Origin: an uncultured Litoreibacter sp.
GTDB lineage: Bacteria; Pseudomonadota; Alphaproteobacteria; Rhodobacterales; Rhodobacteraceae
DNA: 64,000 nucleotides
Assembly (NCBI GenBank): GCA_947504205.1
Contig: CANNGL010000005.1
Coordinates: 412,673-476,672 of the forward strand
Direction of reading: 5' to 3'
Of the stretch, positions 1-9,226 are shown one piece after another (the stretch's first letter is position 1; each line of letters begins with the position of its first letter). Made by a program: the position numbers and the translations under genes. Under the pieces are notes generated by a model. That model was given only the letters and a program-made list of their open reading frames with translations. It searched no databases and had not been told where the DNA came from.

Positions 1-430
1 GCGCATGCATCTTGCGTGTCTCGGTCTCGCGCGGCTCCAGAAAGCGCAGCGGTTCGGGGATCGGCACCTGATAGACCAGGATTTGCTCGTCGGTCAGCGG
101 GTCTTCGGGAATACGGTGGCGGGTCTGGATCACCGTGGCCTCCGCAGTTTTGGTCGTGGTTGCCACATTCGCCGTATGTTCGAAAAACTTGCGGATAGAG
201 ACCGCATTGGTCGTGTCATCTGCGCCCTGATCTATGACCTTGAAGGTGTCCTCGGGAGTCAGAGTTGCGGCTGAAATCTGAACGCCACCCGTTCCCCAGC
301 CATATGGCATTGGCATTTCACGGCTGGCAAAGGGGACCTGATAGCCCGGTATTGCCAGTCCCTTGAGGATTGCGCGGCGGATCATGCGCTTGGTCTGCTC
401 ATCAAGATAGGCGAAGTTGTACTCGGTCAT
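1..430 (-). CDS. phnJ: C-P lyase core protein PhnJ (3' part missing)
   Basis: PhnJ is the radical SAM subunit of the carbon-phosphorus lyase core complex and cleaves the C-P bond of ribose-1-phosphonate-5-phosphate. The visible first ~143 residues begin MTEYNFAYLDEQTKRMIRRA and contain the family signatures GYQVPFASREMPMPYGWGTG, IDQGADDTTNAVS and PEPLRFLEPRETETR. The iron-sulphur cysteines lie in the C-terminal half, outside the window. The ATG at 430-428 overlaps the phnI stop in an ATGA, so the two are probably translationally coupled. The gene is partial only because the window ends. Confidence 0.95.
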   Translation of the reverse strand, partial: MTEYNFAYLDEQTKRMIRRAILKGLAIPGYQVPFASREMPMPYGWGTGGVQISAATLTPEDTFKVIDQGADDTTNAVSIRKFFEHTANVATTTKTAEATVIQTRHRIPEDPLTDEQILVYQVPIPEPLRFLEPRETETRKMHA

Positions 431-1515
431 TCCGCAGCCTCCTGCCCATCCGTGGCACCCGCTTCGCGGCGCAGCTTTCGCACTAGTTCCAGCTCGGACT
501 GAAAGTCGACGTAGTGGGGCAGCTTGATATGTTCGAGAAATCCGGTGGCTTGGATGTTGTCGCCATGGGACAGCACGAACTCGACATCCTGCGCAGGCGC
601 GCCGACATCATCCTCGCCCAAGTCTTCCCATCGCAGGGCTCGGTCCACCAGCGCCATGGAAATCGACTTGCGTTCCGATTGACCGAAGACCAGCCCGTAG
701 CCACGGGTAAACTGTGGAGGTTCTGTCTTCGATCCTTTGAACTGGTTGACCGTTTCGCATTCCGTCAGGGTCAGTTCCGCGATCTCGATGGCAAATCCAA
801 GTTCGGGGATATCCATCTCGACCTGCACGACGCCAATGCGCAGCTCGCCCACAAAGGCATGACTGCGGGCGTAGCCGCGCTGGGTTGAGTAGGCCATGCC
901 GAGGGTGAACCCCTCATCGGCGCGGGTGAGTGCTTGCAGGCGCAAGGCGCGACTGGCCGGAAATTCGAGCGGCTCGCGGGTCAGATCGGGTGGCGTGTTA
1001 TCCTCGGTCAGGGCTTCCTCGATCAGCCCTTCGCGGTTCAAAAACTCGGTGACGTGAGGCGTCTTTTCGTTCTGCGGCTCACCGGTCTGAGCGGTTGGCA
1101 CGTCGCCATCTGCGGCCAGTTTGAAGTCGATCAAACGGTGAGTGTAATCGAATGTGGGGCCCAGAACCTGTCCACCGGGCAAGTCCTTGAACGTGGCTGA
1201 GATGCGACGTTCGCAATGCATGGCGCCTGTATCAACCGGGTGGGTGCCGCCAAAGCGGGGCAGGGTCGTGCGATAGGCCCGGATCAGGAAGATTGCCTCA
1301 ATCATGTCGCCCCGCGCCTGCTTGATGGCCAGCGCGGCAAGATCGGGATCATAAAGCGAGCCCTCCGCCATCACCCGATGAACGGCGAGTGTCAGTTGTT
1401 CCCGAATTTGCGCGGGCTGCAACTCGGCCACATCGGTATCGCCGCGCCGCTCCTCTGCCAGCCACGTATGCGCGTTCTCGATGGCGCGTTCCCCGCCTTT
1501 CACAGCGACATACAT
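427..1515 (-). CDS. phnI: C-P lyase core complex subunit PhnI
   Basis: PhnI, 362 residues as usual for the family, is part of the PhnGHIJ core; it supplies the nucleosidase activity that attaches phosphonate to ribose from ATP. The start MYVAVKGGERAIENAHTWLA and the internal stretch LPRFGGTHPVDTGAMHCERR are typical of PhnI. It begins at a TAATG overlap with the phnH stop and ends in an ATGA overlap with phnJ, so phnG-H-I-J form one tightly coupled operon read on the minus strand. No frameshift or missing section is seen. Confidence 0.96.
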   Translation of the reverse strand: MYVAVKGGERAIENAHTWLAEERRGDTDVAELQPAQIREQLTLAVHRVMAEGSLYDPDLAALAIKQARGDMIEAIFLIRAYRTTLPRFGGTHPVDTGAMHCERRISATFKDLPGGQVLGPTFDYTHRLIDFKLAADGDVPTAQTGEPQNEKTPHVTEFLNREGLIEEALTEDNTPPDLTREPLEFPASRALRLQALTRADEGFTLGMAYSTQRGYARSHAFVGELRIGVVQVEMDIPELGFAIEIAELTLTECETVNQFKGSKTEPPQFTRGYGLVFGQSERKSISMALVDRALRWEDLGEDDVGAPAQDVEFVLSHGDNIQATGFLEHIKLPHYVDFQSELELVRKLRREAGATDGQEAAE

Positions 1516-2078
1516 TACGACACCTCCGTGGTTCTGGGCAGTGCTGCCACCGACTGATCAGAGGTGAAGATGAAATCGAGGCCAAGCGGAAAGGCTTTGG
1601 CGTTGTCCTGAAAGGCCTGTTTGTCCGGCAGGTTGAGTGCTGTCTGCGTCTGGATCCCCGGACCGCGCAATATGGCACCTGTCTGGCTTAGATCATCCAT
1701 CTCCACGATGAGCGTGGTTGAGCGGTCGGGGTATTCCGGGGTTCCGACGGGGAAGCGGTGGAGCGGCAGCAACTCGGCCCAATGCCCGAGCGCGAAGACC
1801 GCTTCGTCCGGGTCGCTCATGGGCGCACCTGTATGAAACGCCAGCCAGTCCTGAATCTCGTTGGTTTGAAAGCTCGGCGCGAGATAGAGCCGTGTGTCGG
1901 CATCACACAGTGTCAACAGAACGGTTGCAGCGGCTGTCGACAGGGGCGCCGGGCCAGTGGCCTGTGATATCTGCTCAATCTGGCCGGGGCGCGCCATTAC
2001 GTTCATCAACGCGCGGAACGCAAACGCTGCATCCGTGGCAGGGGAGGTCATTCCGCCGTCCAGAACTTGCAAGCTCAT
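1515..2078 (-). CDS. phnH: C-P lyase core complex subunit PhnH
   Basis: PhnH, 187 residues, is the PLP-transferase-like fold subunit of the C-P lyase core, believed to be structural for the complex rather than PLP-binding. The region DAAFAFRALMNVMARPGQ near residues 17-34 and the closing part with GPGIQ followed by FPLGLDFIF match PhnH. Its ATG overlaps the phnG stop by four bases. It sits between phnG and phnI in the conserved gene order. Confidence 0.95.
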   Translation of the reverse strand: MSLQVLDGGMTSPATDAAFAFRALMNVMARPGQIEQISQATGPAPLSTAAATVLLTLCDADTRLYLAPSFQTNEIQDWLAFHTGAPMSDPDEAVFALGHWAELLPLHRFPVGTPEYPDRSTTLIVEMDDLSQTGAILRGPGIQTQTALNLPDKQAFQDNAKAFPLGLDFIFTSDQSVAALPRTTEVS

Positions 2079-2533
2079 TGGTCCTCTCCGCGAACCATCG
2101 TGAAGAATTCCACCTTGGTGGCAGCGGCCTTTGCTGCGCGCGCTTGACGGTCTGTCTGTTTTTCCTCTTGCAGTGGGTCGAGCACATGGCGCTGAAGGTC
2201 AGGGGCGATTGCGGTTTGCATCAGTGCATCTATCAGGGCCGCAGATTGCGCATCTGTCTTGCGACGCCCTTGAACATAACCGTGACCCACCTCGCCGCTG
2301 GCCAGGGTCAGGCTGCACCGCGTCACGGTCGCTTCGCCCAGATTGAATGGCGTGCCAGTGCCACCCGCGCGACCTCGCACCATGACCGTTCCGATCTCAG
2401 GGGCACGCAAAAGCTCAAAAGACGTATCGAGATTCAGGTTTTCCAGCAATTCAGAGGCGCGGCCTTCCGGAGAAGTGGCCAGCAGGCTGAGCCATGCTTT
2501 GCGCGCAGTCGTGTCGACAGGTTGATCAAGCAT
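2075..2533 (-). CDS. phnG: C-P lyase core complex subunit PhnG
   Basis: PhnG, 152 residues, is the first gene of the phnGHIJ operon. The protein carries the typical RKAWLSLLATS start, the segment PEIGTVMVRGRAGGTGTPFN at about residues 46-65, and GHGYVQGRRKTDAQ, all characteristic of PhnG. The start ATG at 2533-2531 faces an AT-rich divergent promoter region shared with the GntR regulator gene. The gene is complete and of normal length. Confidence 0.95.
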   Translation of the reverse strand: MLDQPVDTTARKAWLSLLATSPEGRASELLENLNLDTSFELLRAPEIGTVMVRGRAGGTGTPFNLGEATVTRCSLTLASGEVGHGYVQGRRKTDAQSAALIDALMQTAIAPDLQRHVLDPLQEEKQTDRQARAAKAAATKVEFFTMVRGEDQ

Positions 2534-2675
2534 CTAGACAACTTTCTCGTATACTATACAACTAGACATATATTGCGATATGGAGCCAAAAGATGCCACC
2601 TGTTTTTTGTGAAACCTGCGCAACTGGCCCGACCGCGCCCCGTTTTGGTGCGGGCTTCAGGATGGGCTGTGCGTC
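2534..2675. promoter_or_regulatory. phnG/phnF divergent promoter region with possible PhnF operator
   Basis: This 142-base gap between the divergent phn operon and its GntR regulator is much more AT-rich than its surroundings at 2541-2580. It contains a symmetric GTATACTATAC block (2549-2559) flanked by two direct CTAGACA copies (2534-2540 and 2562-2568). GntR/HutC-family PhnF proteins bind inverted repeats in such regions. That this block is the operator is an inference. Confidence 0.4.
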
Positions 2676-3398
2676 ATGAGTGGGGGTGGGAAAACGCCGC
2701 TCTGGCAGGCGATTGCACGCGCCTTGCGCGCGGATATTGCGGACAAGATCTACACCCCCGGGGATAAGCTGCCGACCGAGGCCGAGCTGGCGGACAGGTT
2801 CGGTGTGAACCGGCACACGGTACGCCATGCATTACGCTCCATGGTTGAAGATGGGTTGGTGCGGACGCGGCGCGGGGCAGGTGTTTTCGTGACAAGCACA
2901 CCGACGGAATACCCGATCGGCAAACGCGTGCGCTTTCACCAGAACATTCTGGCAGGCGGACAAACCCCGGAAAAACGCATTTTACAGATCGAAGAACGCC
3001 CCGCCTCGCAGAGCGAAGCGGATCGCTTGCAGATCGCTCTGCGCGCGCCTCTGTGCGTCTATCACGGCTTGTCCTTGGCGGATGGGCATCCAATTGCGCT
3101 GTTCTCCAGCCATTTCCCGACCGAGCGGCTGCCATCCATCGCCGAGGCCTTGGCGGAAGACAGCGGTGTGACTGAGGCGCTCAAACGGTGTGGCGTGGCG
3201 GATTTCACCCGCGTGTCCACCCGGATCAGCGCCCGCCTGGCAACAGCAACACAGGCGCTGCATCTGCATACCGACGAGGGTGCGCCGCTGATCTACTCTT
3301 CCGGCTTGAATGTGGACGAGCAAGGCCGCCCGGTCGAGATGGGCTTGTCGTGGTTTGCGGGAGATCGCGTCACGCTGAGCTTTGAAGATGATCGCTGA
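2676..3398 (+). CDS. phnF: PhnF-type GntR/HutC transcriptional regulator
   Basis: A 240-residue GntR-family regulator with an N-terminal winged helix (about residues 8-75; PGDKLPTEAELADRFGVNR and the RTRRGAGVFV wing) and a C-terminal UTRA effector domain (about 95-235). PhnF proteins of this architecture control phosphonate uptake and degradation genes in response to phosphonate or phosphate status. The gene is divergent from phnGHIJ, the normal place for a PhnF. The ATG at 2676 follows a weak ribosome site; other starts cannot be excluded. Confidence 0.9.
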   Translation: MSGGGKTPLWQAIARALRADIADKIYTPGDKLPTEAELADRFGVNRHTVRHALRSMVEDGLVRTRRGAGVFVTSTPTEYPIGKRVRFHQNILAGGQTPEKRILQIEERPASQSEADRLQIALRAPLCVYHGLSLADGHPIALFSSHFPTERLPSIAEALAEDSGVTEALKRCGVADFTRVSTRISARLATATQALHLHTDEGAPLIYSSGLNVDEQGRPVEMGLSWFAGDRVTLSFEDDR

Positions 3399-3679
3399 CT
3401 GTTGGGCCACTGCTTCGAAGGGAAGTCCAGCCATGTCATATTCCAGCCGCGATTCGGAATGGTTTCTGCCTCAATTTTGCCGCGGTTGAGCGGACTGTTT
3501 GTGGAGATGAAACAATACCGGGTAAACGAGCTAAACCGGCCACAAAACTCGTTAAAATACGGTTAAATTCTGCCGAAACCATCTAAATATTGCCACATTG
3601 TTAAGGCGTATTTGTGGCGGGCGATCTGCCGCCCGTGTTTATTTTTAGGTTAGCGCTTGTTCGCGCTTGGAAGGATGTC
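3399..3679. other. intergenic leader before the vWA protein, no gene seen
   Basis: About 280 bases between phnF and the next start. The stretch 3540-3612 is AT-rich, with several TTAAA words, and probably carries the promoter of the downstream gene, but no convincing -35/-10 pair could be fixed. No RNA gene, repeat or short coding frame with a ribosome site was seen. Confidence 0.5.
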
Positions 3680-5347
3680 ATGAGGGACATACGGGGAAAC
3701 GGGGCTGCTGCATCTAAGACTGGTTTGAAACGCCAGGTAAGCGCTTTCGCACGCGCGGAAGACGGCGCGATGATCATCTTCGGACTGTTCATCTTCATCA
3801 TCATGCTCGTGGCCGGGGGTATGGCCGTCGATTTCATGCGGTTCGAGCATGAGCGTGCCCGCATCCAGTACACCTTGGATCGTTCCATTCTGGCAGCCGG
3901 GTCAATGAGCCAGTCTCTTGAGCCGGAAGCCGTTGTTCAGGACTATTTCGCGAAATCCGATGTAAAGGATTTCAATCTGATGGTGTCACCCGACACCGGC
4001 ACCAACTACCGCAATGTAAACGCCACGGCGAATACGACGATGAAGACGTTCTTCATCAATATGCTTGGCATCGACACCATGACGGCTAGCGCTGTTGGTC
4101 AAACGGTGGAGCGGATTGAAAAGGTCGAAATCAGTCTGGTTCTCGATGTCTCAGGATCCATGGGTCGGAACGGCAAGCTGGACAATCTGAAGACTGCGGC
4201 GAAGGAATTCGTCGATACCGTTTTGACCGCCGACAAGCGTGATCTGATCTCGATTTCGATCGTGCCTTACAACATGCAGGTCAATGCAGGTGCTGATATT
4301 CTCAACGCCATGCAGGTCAGCGATGAACATGCCTATTCGCATTGCGTTGATTTCACGACGGGGCAGTTTGCTTCGACGGAATTGAACCTGACCACAGCGA
4401 CCTATCAGCGGACAGGCCACTTCGATCCGTTCTATCGGGATTCCACATCTCATGAGAATACGGATTACGATGACAATGATCGCCATCTTTTCATGTGCCC
4501 AACGACCAATTGGTCGGAAATTCAGTTGTTCTCGCAAGACAATCAGGCGCTGAAGGCCAAGATTGACAGCCTGCGTGCCGGTGGAAATACATCCATTGAT
4601 ATTGGTATGCGTTGGGGCGCTGCTTTTCTTGATCCATCGACGCAACCGATTGTTGCGGCCAATTCCGACGTTGATGCGGTGTTTCAGGAACGTCCTCTGC
4701 CATATACCGATACCGATGTGCTGAAGTTCCTGATCGTGATGACTGATGGTGTGAACACAACACAATATACGTTGAACGAAGATTACCGCGATGGTCCGTC
4801 CAATGTCTGGTACGACCCGGACAGCACTTGGCTGGGTATTCGCAACGAAAAGGGCGTGGGTCCTGATGCGGATGCGTCCGGCCACAATGATGACGCCGAG
4901 TTCTTCAACTCTGACCTTTACCTGTTCGATCTCGATGGGGACGGGGAAGAGGACAAGTATACCTCCAACAATCCTCATAACGTCACGCGCGCCGAACGTC
5001 TGTCCTGGCCTGAAGTCTGGAACCTGATGAGCGTCCGTTACAACGCCTACTACAACCATTATGCGCAGGAGTGGGACGAAGCGGTCCATGACGAATGGCG
5101 CAACAAGGTAACGAGCAAGATCGGTCGGGGTGCGAAAGATTCACGTCTCGATGAGACCTGCACAGCAGCCAAGGCGAAAGGCATGGTGGTTTACACAATC
5201 GGCTTCGAGGTCACTGACAGCTCCGCCGCTGTGATGCGCCGCTGCGCCAATTCCGAAGCCAACTATTTCGGCGTAACGGGCGATGAGATTTCAAATGCCT
5301 TCAACCAGATCGCCAACATGATCCAGCGCTTGAAACTTGTGAACTGA
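3680..5347 (+). CDS. Tad/Flp-type pilus-assembly-like protein with vWA domain (TadG-like)
   Basis: A secreted or membrane-anchored protein of about 555 residues. An N-terminal TadE/TadG-like segment with one hydrophobic helix (GAMIIFGLFIFIIMLVAGGM, about residues 33-52) is followed by a large von Willebrand factor A domain. The MIDAS motif DVSGSMG lies about 160 residues in and a second acidic motif MTDGVNTTQY further on. Such proteins occur with Flp/Tad pili, but no tad genes flank it here. The frame is open back to 3614; ATG 3680 is preferred because GGAAGG lies five bases before it. A long Asp/Asn-rich insertion (about residues 370-440, with DLDGDGEEDK) may bind calcium. Role is inferred from architecture. 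Confidence 0.75.
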   Translation: MRDIRGNGAAASKTGLKRQVSAFARAEDGAMIIFGLFIFIIMLVAGGMAVDFMRFEHERARIQYTLDRSILAAGSMSQSLEPEAVVQDYFAKSDVKDFNLMVSPDTGTNYRNVNATANTTMKTFFINMLGIDTMTASAVGQTVERIEKVEISLVLDVSGSMGRNGKLDNLKTAAKEFVDTVLTADKRDLISISIVPYNMQVNAGADILNAMQVSDEHAYSHCVDFTTGQFASTELNLTTATYQRTGHFDPFYRDSTSHENTDYDDNDRHLFMCPTTNWSEIQLFSQDNQALKAKIDSLRAGGNTSIDIGMRWGAAFLDPSTQPIVAANSDVDAVFQERPLPYTDTDVLKFLIVMTDGVNTTQYTLNEDYRDGPSNVWYDPDSTWLGIRNEKGVGPDADASGHNDDAEFFNSDLYLFDLDGDGEEDKYTSNNPHNVTRAERLSWPEVWNLMSVRYNAYYNHYAQEWDEAVHDEWRNKVTSKIGRGAKDSRLDETCTAAKAKGMVVYTIGFEVTDSSAAVMRRCANSEANYFGVTGDEISNAFNQIANMIQRLKLVN

Positions 5348-5379
5348 TCCAATTCTTCCATAGACGTTCCAGTCTAATA

Positions 5380-5410
5380 AAAAGGGCCGCATGCAGCGGC
5401 CCTTTTCTTC
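5380..5410. terminator. bidirectional rho-independent terminator
   Basis: Eleven-base stem AAAAGGGCCGC / GCGGCCCTTTT (5380-5390 with 5396-5406), loop ATGCA, with T residues on both strands. It lies between the convergent vWA gene and the TRAP permease gene and can serve both. Confidence 0.9.
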
Positions 5411-5428
5411 AGTTTTGTGAGTGGTCGC

Positions 5429-7903
5429 TTAGTTGCCACCGGCCATGTAGGCCGGTAACCACAGCACGATTTGTGGGAAGGCAAAGAGCAGGGCGAGGCC
5501 GAGCAGCTGGACCAACATGAACTGCATCATGCCAAGATAAATGTCCTTGAGGTCCCAATCCGGCACAACACCCTTGAGGAAATAGGCTGACAAGGCCACA
5601 GGCGGGCTCAACCACGCTGTTTGCAGGTTCACCGCAACCAGGATGCCGAACCAGACCATCAGGTCGTACCGATCCAGTCCATGCACGTCCAAGGCCTCAA
5701 CGGTGGGCAGCAGGATTGGAACCACGATCAGAACGATCGGGACCCATTCCAGAGGCCACCCCAAGAGGAAGATCAACGCCATCACCAAGAGCAGGATCAG
5801 GTATGGCGACATATCCAGACCCAACAGCAACTCGGTCATCATTTTCGGGGTGCCCAAGGCGCTGAATTCAGCCCCGAAGAAATTTGACGCCGCGACGAGG
5901 AACATGATCAGAACGGTGATTTCCAGTGCTTTGATCAGGCTGTCAAAGAAACTCGGAATGGTGAATTTACCATAGCCGATAGACAGCAGGATCGCACCGA
6001 AAGCCCCCATCGCTGCAGCTTCGGCAGGCGTGGCAAAGCCCAGAAGGATGGATCCCAGAGCGAAAGAGATCAGGATGGTCGGCGGCATCAGTCCGGCAAA
6101 GAACTCATCCCAGAGCTCCGAGAAGTAGAAATTGCCGTCTGCTTCCGCGCTGTAGATGGGCCGTGCAAGGTAAGCCAACAGAACGATGAAGGCCGCCAAT
6201 ACGATGGACATTGTTGGCAGGCTGCCGTCCTCACCCATATTGGCAACGATCATGTAGAGGTGGAACACGACCGCGATGGGCATGACAATCCGCAACACGT
6301 TCAGCTTGCGATAAGCCGCGTGGGCGATGACCAGTGTGATCGCCAAAACAATCAATCCACCGAATGGAATGATCCCGCCGAACGCGCCGCCTATGCCGAG
6401 GCCAAACACCCGACAAATGGTCAGAATGCCCATACAGATCAACGCGACTTCGGCTCCGTAGAAACTGGAGGTGCTGGGTTGGTCTTCTTCAGACAGGATC
6501 GGACCCAAGCTGGGGTTAATCCAGCAGCGCCCCAACGTGTATATGAGGTAGAGCGACGCCAGAATGGCCCCCGGGATAAAGGCCGCGCGGAACAGATCGA
6601 GTGTGGAGACCTCCAAGACCGGTCCCATCACGATCAGCATGATCGAGGGTGGGATCAGAATGCCCAGCGTCCCGCCTGCCGTAATCGCGCCAGCGGCCAG
6701 TTGAACGTTATAGCCCGACCGGCTCATCGTGGCCCCCGCCATGATGCCCAGCAGTGTCACAGAAGCACCCACGATGCCGGTCGCAGCCGCAAAGATCGTG
6801 GACACGATCAGCACCGCAATGAAAAGAGCGCCGCGCACGCGCGCCATGATCATCTGGATCGAGGCGAAGAGGCGCTCCATCAGGCCCGCTGACTCCATTA
6901 CGATGCCCATCAGGACAAAGAGGGGGACCGCCATGAGTTGGTCGTTCAGCATGGTGGAGTTGGTGTTCAGAGTTAGCAGAAGCGTCGTCAGCTTGAAGTT
7001 CGCCCCCCAGATGCCGAAGACGAAACCAAGGAAGATCAGCGTGAAAGAGATCGGAAAGCCGATAAAGATCACGAACAGCATTGCCGCCAGCATGATCAGC
7101 CCAATGATAGGTTTGCTGAGGCTCGGGCTGGCCCGCATCATTTCGGTGAACCATTCGCCACCCGGCACGGTATTCGGCGCAAAGATCGCCAGAACCAGCC
7201 AGATCAAGGCGATGAGATAGATGGGGAGGGCTCGGATAAACCACCGTTCGCGTTCTTTACCCATCTTGTGGAAAGCCCGGAACGTCTCGGGGATGCCTTG
7301 CAGCAGGAGAAGCGCGCCACCAATCGGCATCGCGAGCCGCGCGGGCCACAGGATTGGCTGCCACGCACTGTCCAAAGCCAAGCGTTCTCCCGTTTCATAG
7401 GACAGCCACCAGAATTGGCTGGCCACCACGGTGAAAAAGATCATCGAGGGCATAAAAAACAGCAGATAAAGCGCAGCGTCTACTGTGGCCTGTGTTTTGC
7501 TGGACCAATTTCGGTAGAGAAAATCTGCTCTGATATGCACTCCGCGCATCAGGCCATAACCGGCACCTGCCATCCACAAAACGCCGGCGATCATCCGGCT
7601 TAGGTCATAGGCCTGTAGGGTAGGGCCAAGGCCCAAGTCGCGCGCGAATTCCGCAAATCCTGCATTTTGCAGAATTATGAATGAGTTTCTGGAGAAAACC
7701 TCCCAGACCACGATTGCTATCAGGGGGACCATCATCAGCGCGATGATTTGACCAGTACGGTAGTTGATCACGTCGATGGCCGCGGTGATCGGACGTTGCC
7801 ACGCGGTCATGTCTTCAGGCGTTTGACCCGGAGCCTCAGCGCGTCGCTCGGCGATCAGTTCGTCCGCAATCTCCAGATCTTCTGGATTCGGTTCATCTGC
7901 CAT
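5429..7903 (-). CDS. TRAP transporter fused small-large permease (DctQ-DctM)
   Basis: An 824-residue inner-membrane protein that joins the two TRAP membrane subunits. Residues ~40-240 form a DctQ-like small subunit. From ~250 on is the DctM large subunit, with FVLMGIVMESAGLMERLF, GATMSRSGYNVQLAAGAITA and LGILIPPSIMLIVMG as family landmarks. It drives sodium-coupled uptake of a substrate delivered by the periplasmic DctP gene upstream. At 824 residues it exceeds a plain Q-M fusion (~600) because an extra hydrophobic stretch of ~150 residues (about 460-620) is inserted in the DctM part before GFATPAEAAAMGAFGAILLS. Start ATG 7903 follows AGGGAGGG. Substrate unknown. Confidence 0.92.
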   Translation of the reverse strand: MADEPNPEDLEIADELIAERRAEAPGQTPEDMTAWQRPITAAIDVINYRTGQIIALMMVPLIAIVVWEVFSRNSFIILQNAGFAEFARDLGLGPTLQAYDLSRMIAGVLWMAGAGYGLMRGVHIRADFLYRNWSSKTQATVDAALYLLFFMPSMIFFTVVASQFWWLSYETGERLALDSAWQPILWPARLAMPIGGALLLLQGIPETFRAFHKMGKERERWFIRALPIYLIALIWLVLAIFAPNTVPGGEWFTEMMRASPSLSKPIIGLIMLAAMLFVIFIGFPISFTLIFLGFVFGIWGANFKLTTLLLTLNTNSTMLNDQLMAVPLFVLMGIVMESAGLMERLFASIQMIMARVRGALFIAVLIVSTIFAAATGIVGASVTLLGIMAGATMSRSGYNVQLAAGAITAGGTLGILIPPSIMLIVMGPVLEVSTLDLFRAAFIPGAILASLYLIYTLGRCWINPSLGPILSEEDQPSTSSFYGAEVALICMGILTICRVFGLGIGGAFGGIIPFGGLIVLAITLVIAHAAYRKLNVLRIVMPIAVVFHLYMIVANMGEDGSLPTMSIVLAAFIVLLAYLARPIYSAEADGNFYFSELWDEFFAGLMPPTILISFALGSILLGFATPAEAAAMGAFGAILLSIGYGKFTIPSFFDSLIKALEITVLIMFLVAASNFFGAEFSALGTPKMMTELLLGLDMSPYLILLLVMALIFLLGWPLEWVPIVLIVVPILLPTVEALDVHGLDRYDLMVWFGILVAVNLQTAWLSPPVALSAYFLKGVVPDWDLKDIYLGMMQFMLVQLLGLALLFAFPQIVLWLPAYMAGGN

Positions 7904-7987
7904 GTGGCGGTCCCTCCCTGGACGTGAAATCGTGGTTCACGTTCTTTTTTTCAAAACGTCAATTGGTGACGCTTGGAAAACAAGAAC

Positions 7988-8012
7988 GAACGGGCCCGGT
8001 ATGGGCCCGTTC
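7988..8012. promoter_or_regulatory. hairpin between dctP and the fused TRAP permease
   Basis: A perfect ten-base stem GAACGGGCCC / GGGCCCGTTC with a five-base loop lies in the gap after dctP. On the minus strand it is followed by GTTCTTGTTTTCC, a weak U-rich tail. It fits a partial terminator or 3'-end stabiliser that lets the binding protein be made in excess over the permease. That role is inferred. Confidence 0.6.
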
Positions 8013-8021
8013 TGAACTGAA

Positions 8022-9116
8022 TTACTTCAGTGTGTCTGCGTGAGCGCGTCCCAAACCTGCGTTGGAGGTCTGTGCTCCGGCCCAGAATGGAACCGCGATA
8101 TCGGCGAAGTCTTTCTGAGACTGCCATACTTCTGCGAAGAACTCATTCTCGTCAGCCGCAGCTTGCAGTGCGTTTTTGGCAGCAGCCATGTACTCGGTGA
8201 AGTAGTCGGCTGGCGTATCTTCGAGGATCACACCGTGGTTGTCCGTCAGATCTTTCAGCGCTTTGCCGTTTTCATAGATGCGGTAGGACAGGGATTTCGA
8301 CAGCGATGCGTTTGCCGCAACTTCCAGTGCTTTCTTCTCAGTGTCGGAAAGGCCGTCATAGAAGTCGCCGTTCACATACATGTCGGCGTTCACTGTCACC
8401 TGGTGAAGGCCTTGCAGATAGTAGTGCTTCAGCACTTTCTGGAAGCCGAATACTGAGTCAGGCTTCGGGCAGCACCATTCAGCCGCGTCGATGGTTCCTT
8501 TTTCCAAAGCTGGCAGAATGTCTGGGCCGCCCATTGCGACGGCAGGAACACCAATGTCAGCGTAAGCAGCGCCAACCATGCCTGGAGGGGCACGGAAACG
8601 CATCTGACGGAAGTCGTCCATGCTCTCGATTGGTTTTGGGAACCAGCCCAGTGCTTCCGGACCAACTGGCTGCAGAAGGAAGCCCTTCACGTTGACGCCC
8701 ATTTCGTCCCACAAACGATCATACAGCTCTTTGCCGCCGCCATACTGGAACCAGCTCAGGAACGCGATGTTGTCGAGGCCGACACCGGCACCCGCAACAG
8801 GTGCACCGAAAAGGTTGGCTGCGACGTGCTTGCCGCCCCAGTAGTGCGTCCAGGCGAAACCACCTTCAACCAGACCGGCATCAACTGCGTCCATGACATC
8901 ACGTGGACCGACAACCGCCCCAGCGGGCAGAACTTCGATGACAAGTGAGCCGTTGGTAAGGTCTGCTACGTCCTTGCCGAATTCTTTCAGCATGAAGACT
9001 TCGTCGGCTGTGTCAGACAGCACGGATTGAATGCGCAGGACTTTCTCGGCAAATGCTGCCGAGGCCATAAAGGACAGGCAAACCGCGCCCGTCGTTAGTG
9101 TTTTGAGATTAAACAT
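8022..9116 (-). CDS. TRAP transporter substrate-binding protein DctP
   Basis: A 364-residue periplasmic binding protein with a signal peptide (MFNLKTLTTGAVCLSFMASA, then AFA cleavage before EKVLRIQS). The length and segments MRFRAPPGMVG, GGPDILPALEKGTIDAAEW and the C-terminal FADIAVPFW place it in the DctP subfamily that includes the 2-oxoacid binding protein TakP and mannitol/chloroaromatic-type receptors. The Arg in MRFRAPPG is the usual carboxylate ligand of the family, so an organic acid is the likely substrate; which one is unknown. A strong AGGGAGGAG precedes ATG 9116. The fused permease follows after a hairpin. Confidence 0.9.
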   Translation of the reverse strand: MFNLKTLTTGAVCLSFMASAAFAEKVLRIQSVLSDTADEVFMLKEFGKDVADLTNGSLVIEVLPAGAVVGPRDVMDAVDAGLVEGGFAWTHYWGGKHVAANLFGAPVAGAGVGLDNIAFLSWFQYGGGKELYDRLWDEMGVNVKGFLLQPVGPEALGWFPKPIESMDDFRQMRFRAPPGMVGAAYADIGVPAVAMGGPDILPALEKGTIDAAEWCCPKPDSVFGFQKVLKHYYLQGLHQVTVNADMYVNGDFYDGLSDTEKKALEVAANASLSKSLSYRIYENGKALKDLTDNHGVILEDTPADYFTEYMAAAKNALQAAADENEFFAEVWQSQKDFADIAVPFWAGAQTSNAGLGRAHADTLK

Positions 9117-9226
9117 GTATCTCCTCCCTAGTGTTCAGCCTTCGTAATTATGTCGGTTCGGCAGTGAAGGCATACCGCAAAACCCTTGGTCGCAATTCAG
9201 TTATGCTCGCGCACCAAATCCCTGTG

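Noticed and set aside
1718..2767. 349-codon plus-strand frame over phnH and phnG
   Set aside because: It is antisense to conserved phn genes and no family resemblance was seen.
4151..5089. 312-codon open frame on the minus strand over the vWA gene
   Set aside because: It lies wholly inside a well-supported gene, has no ribosome site, and the product is a His/Arg/Ile-rich shadow without a recognisable domain.
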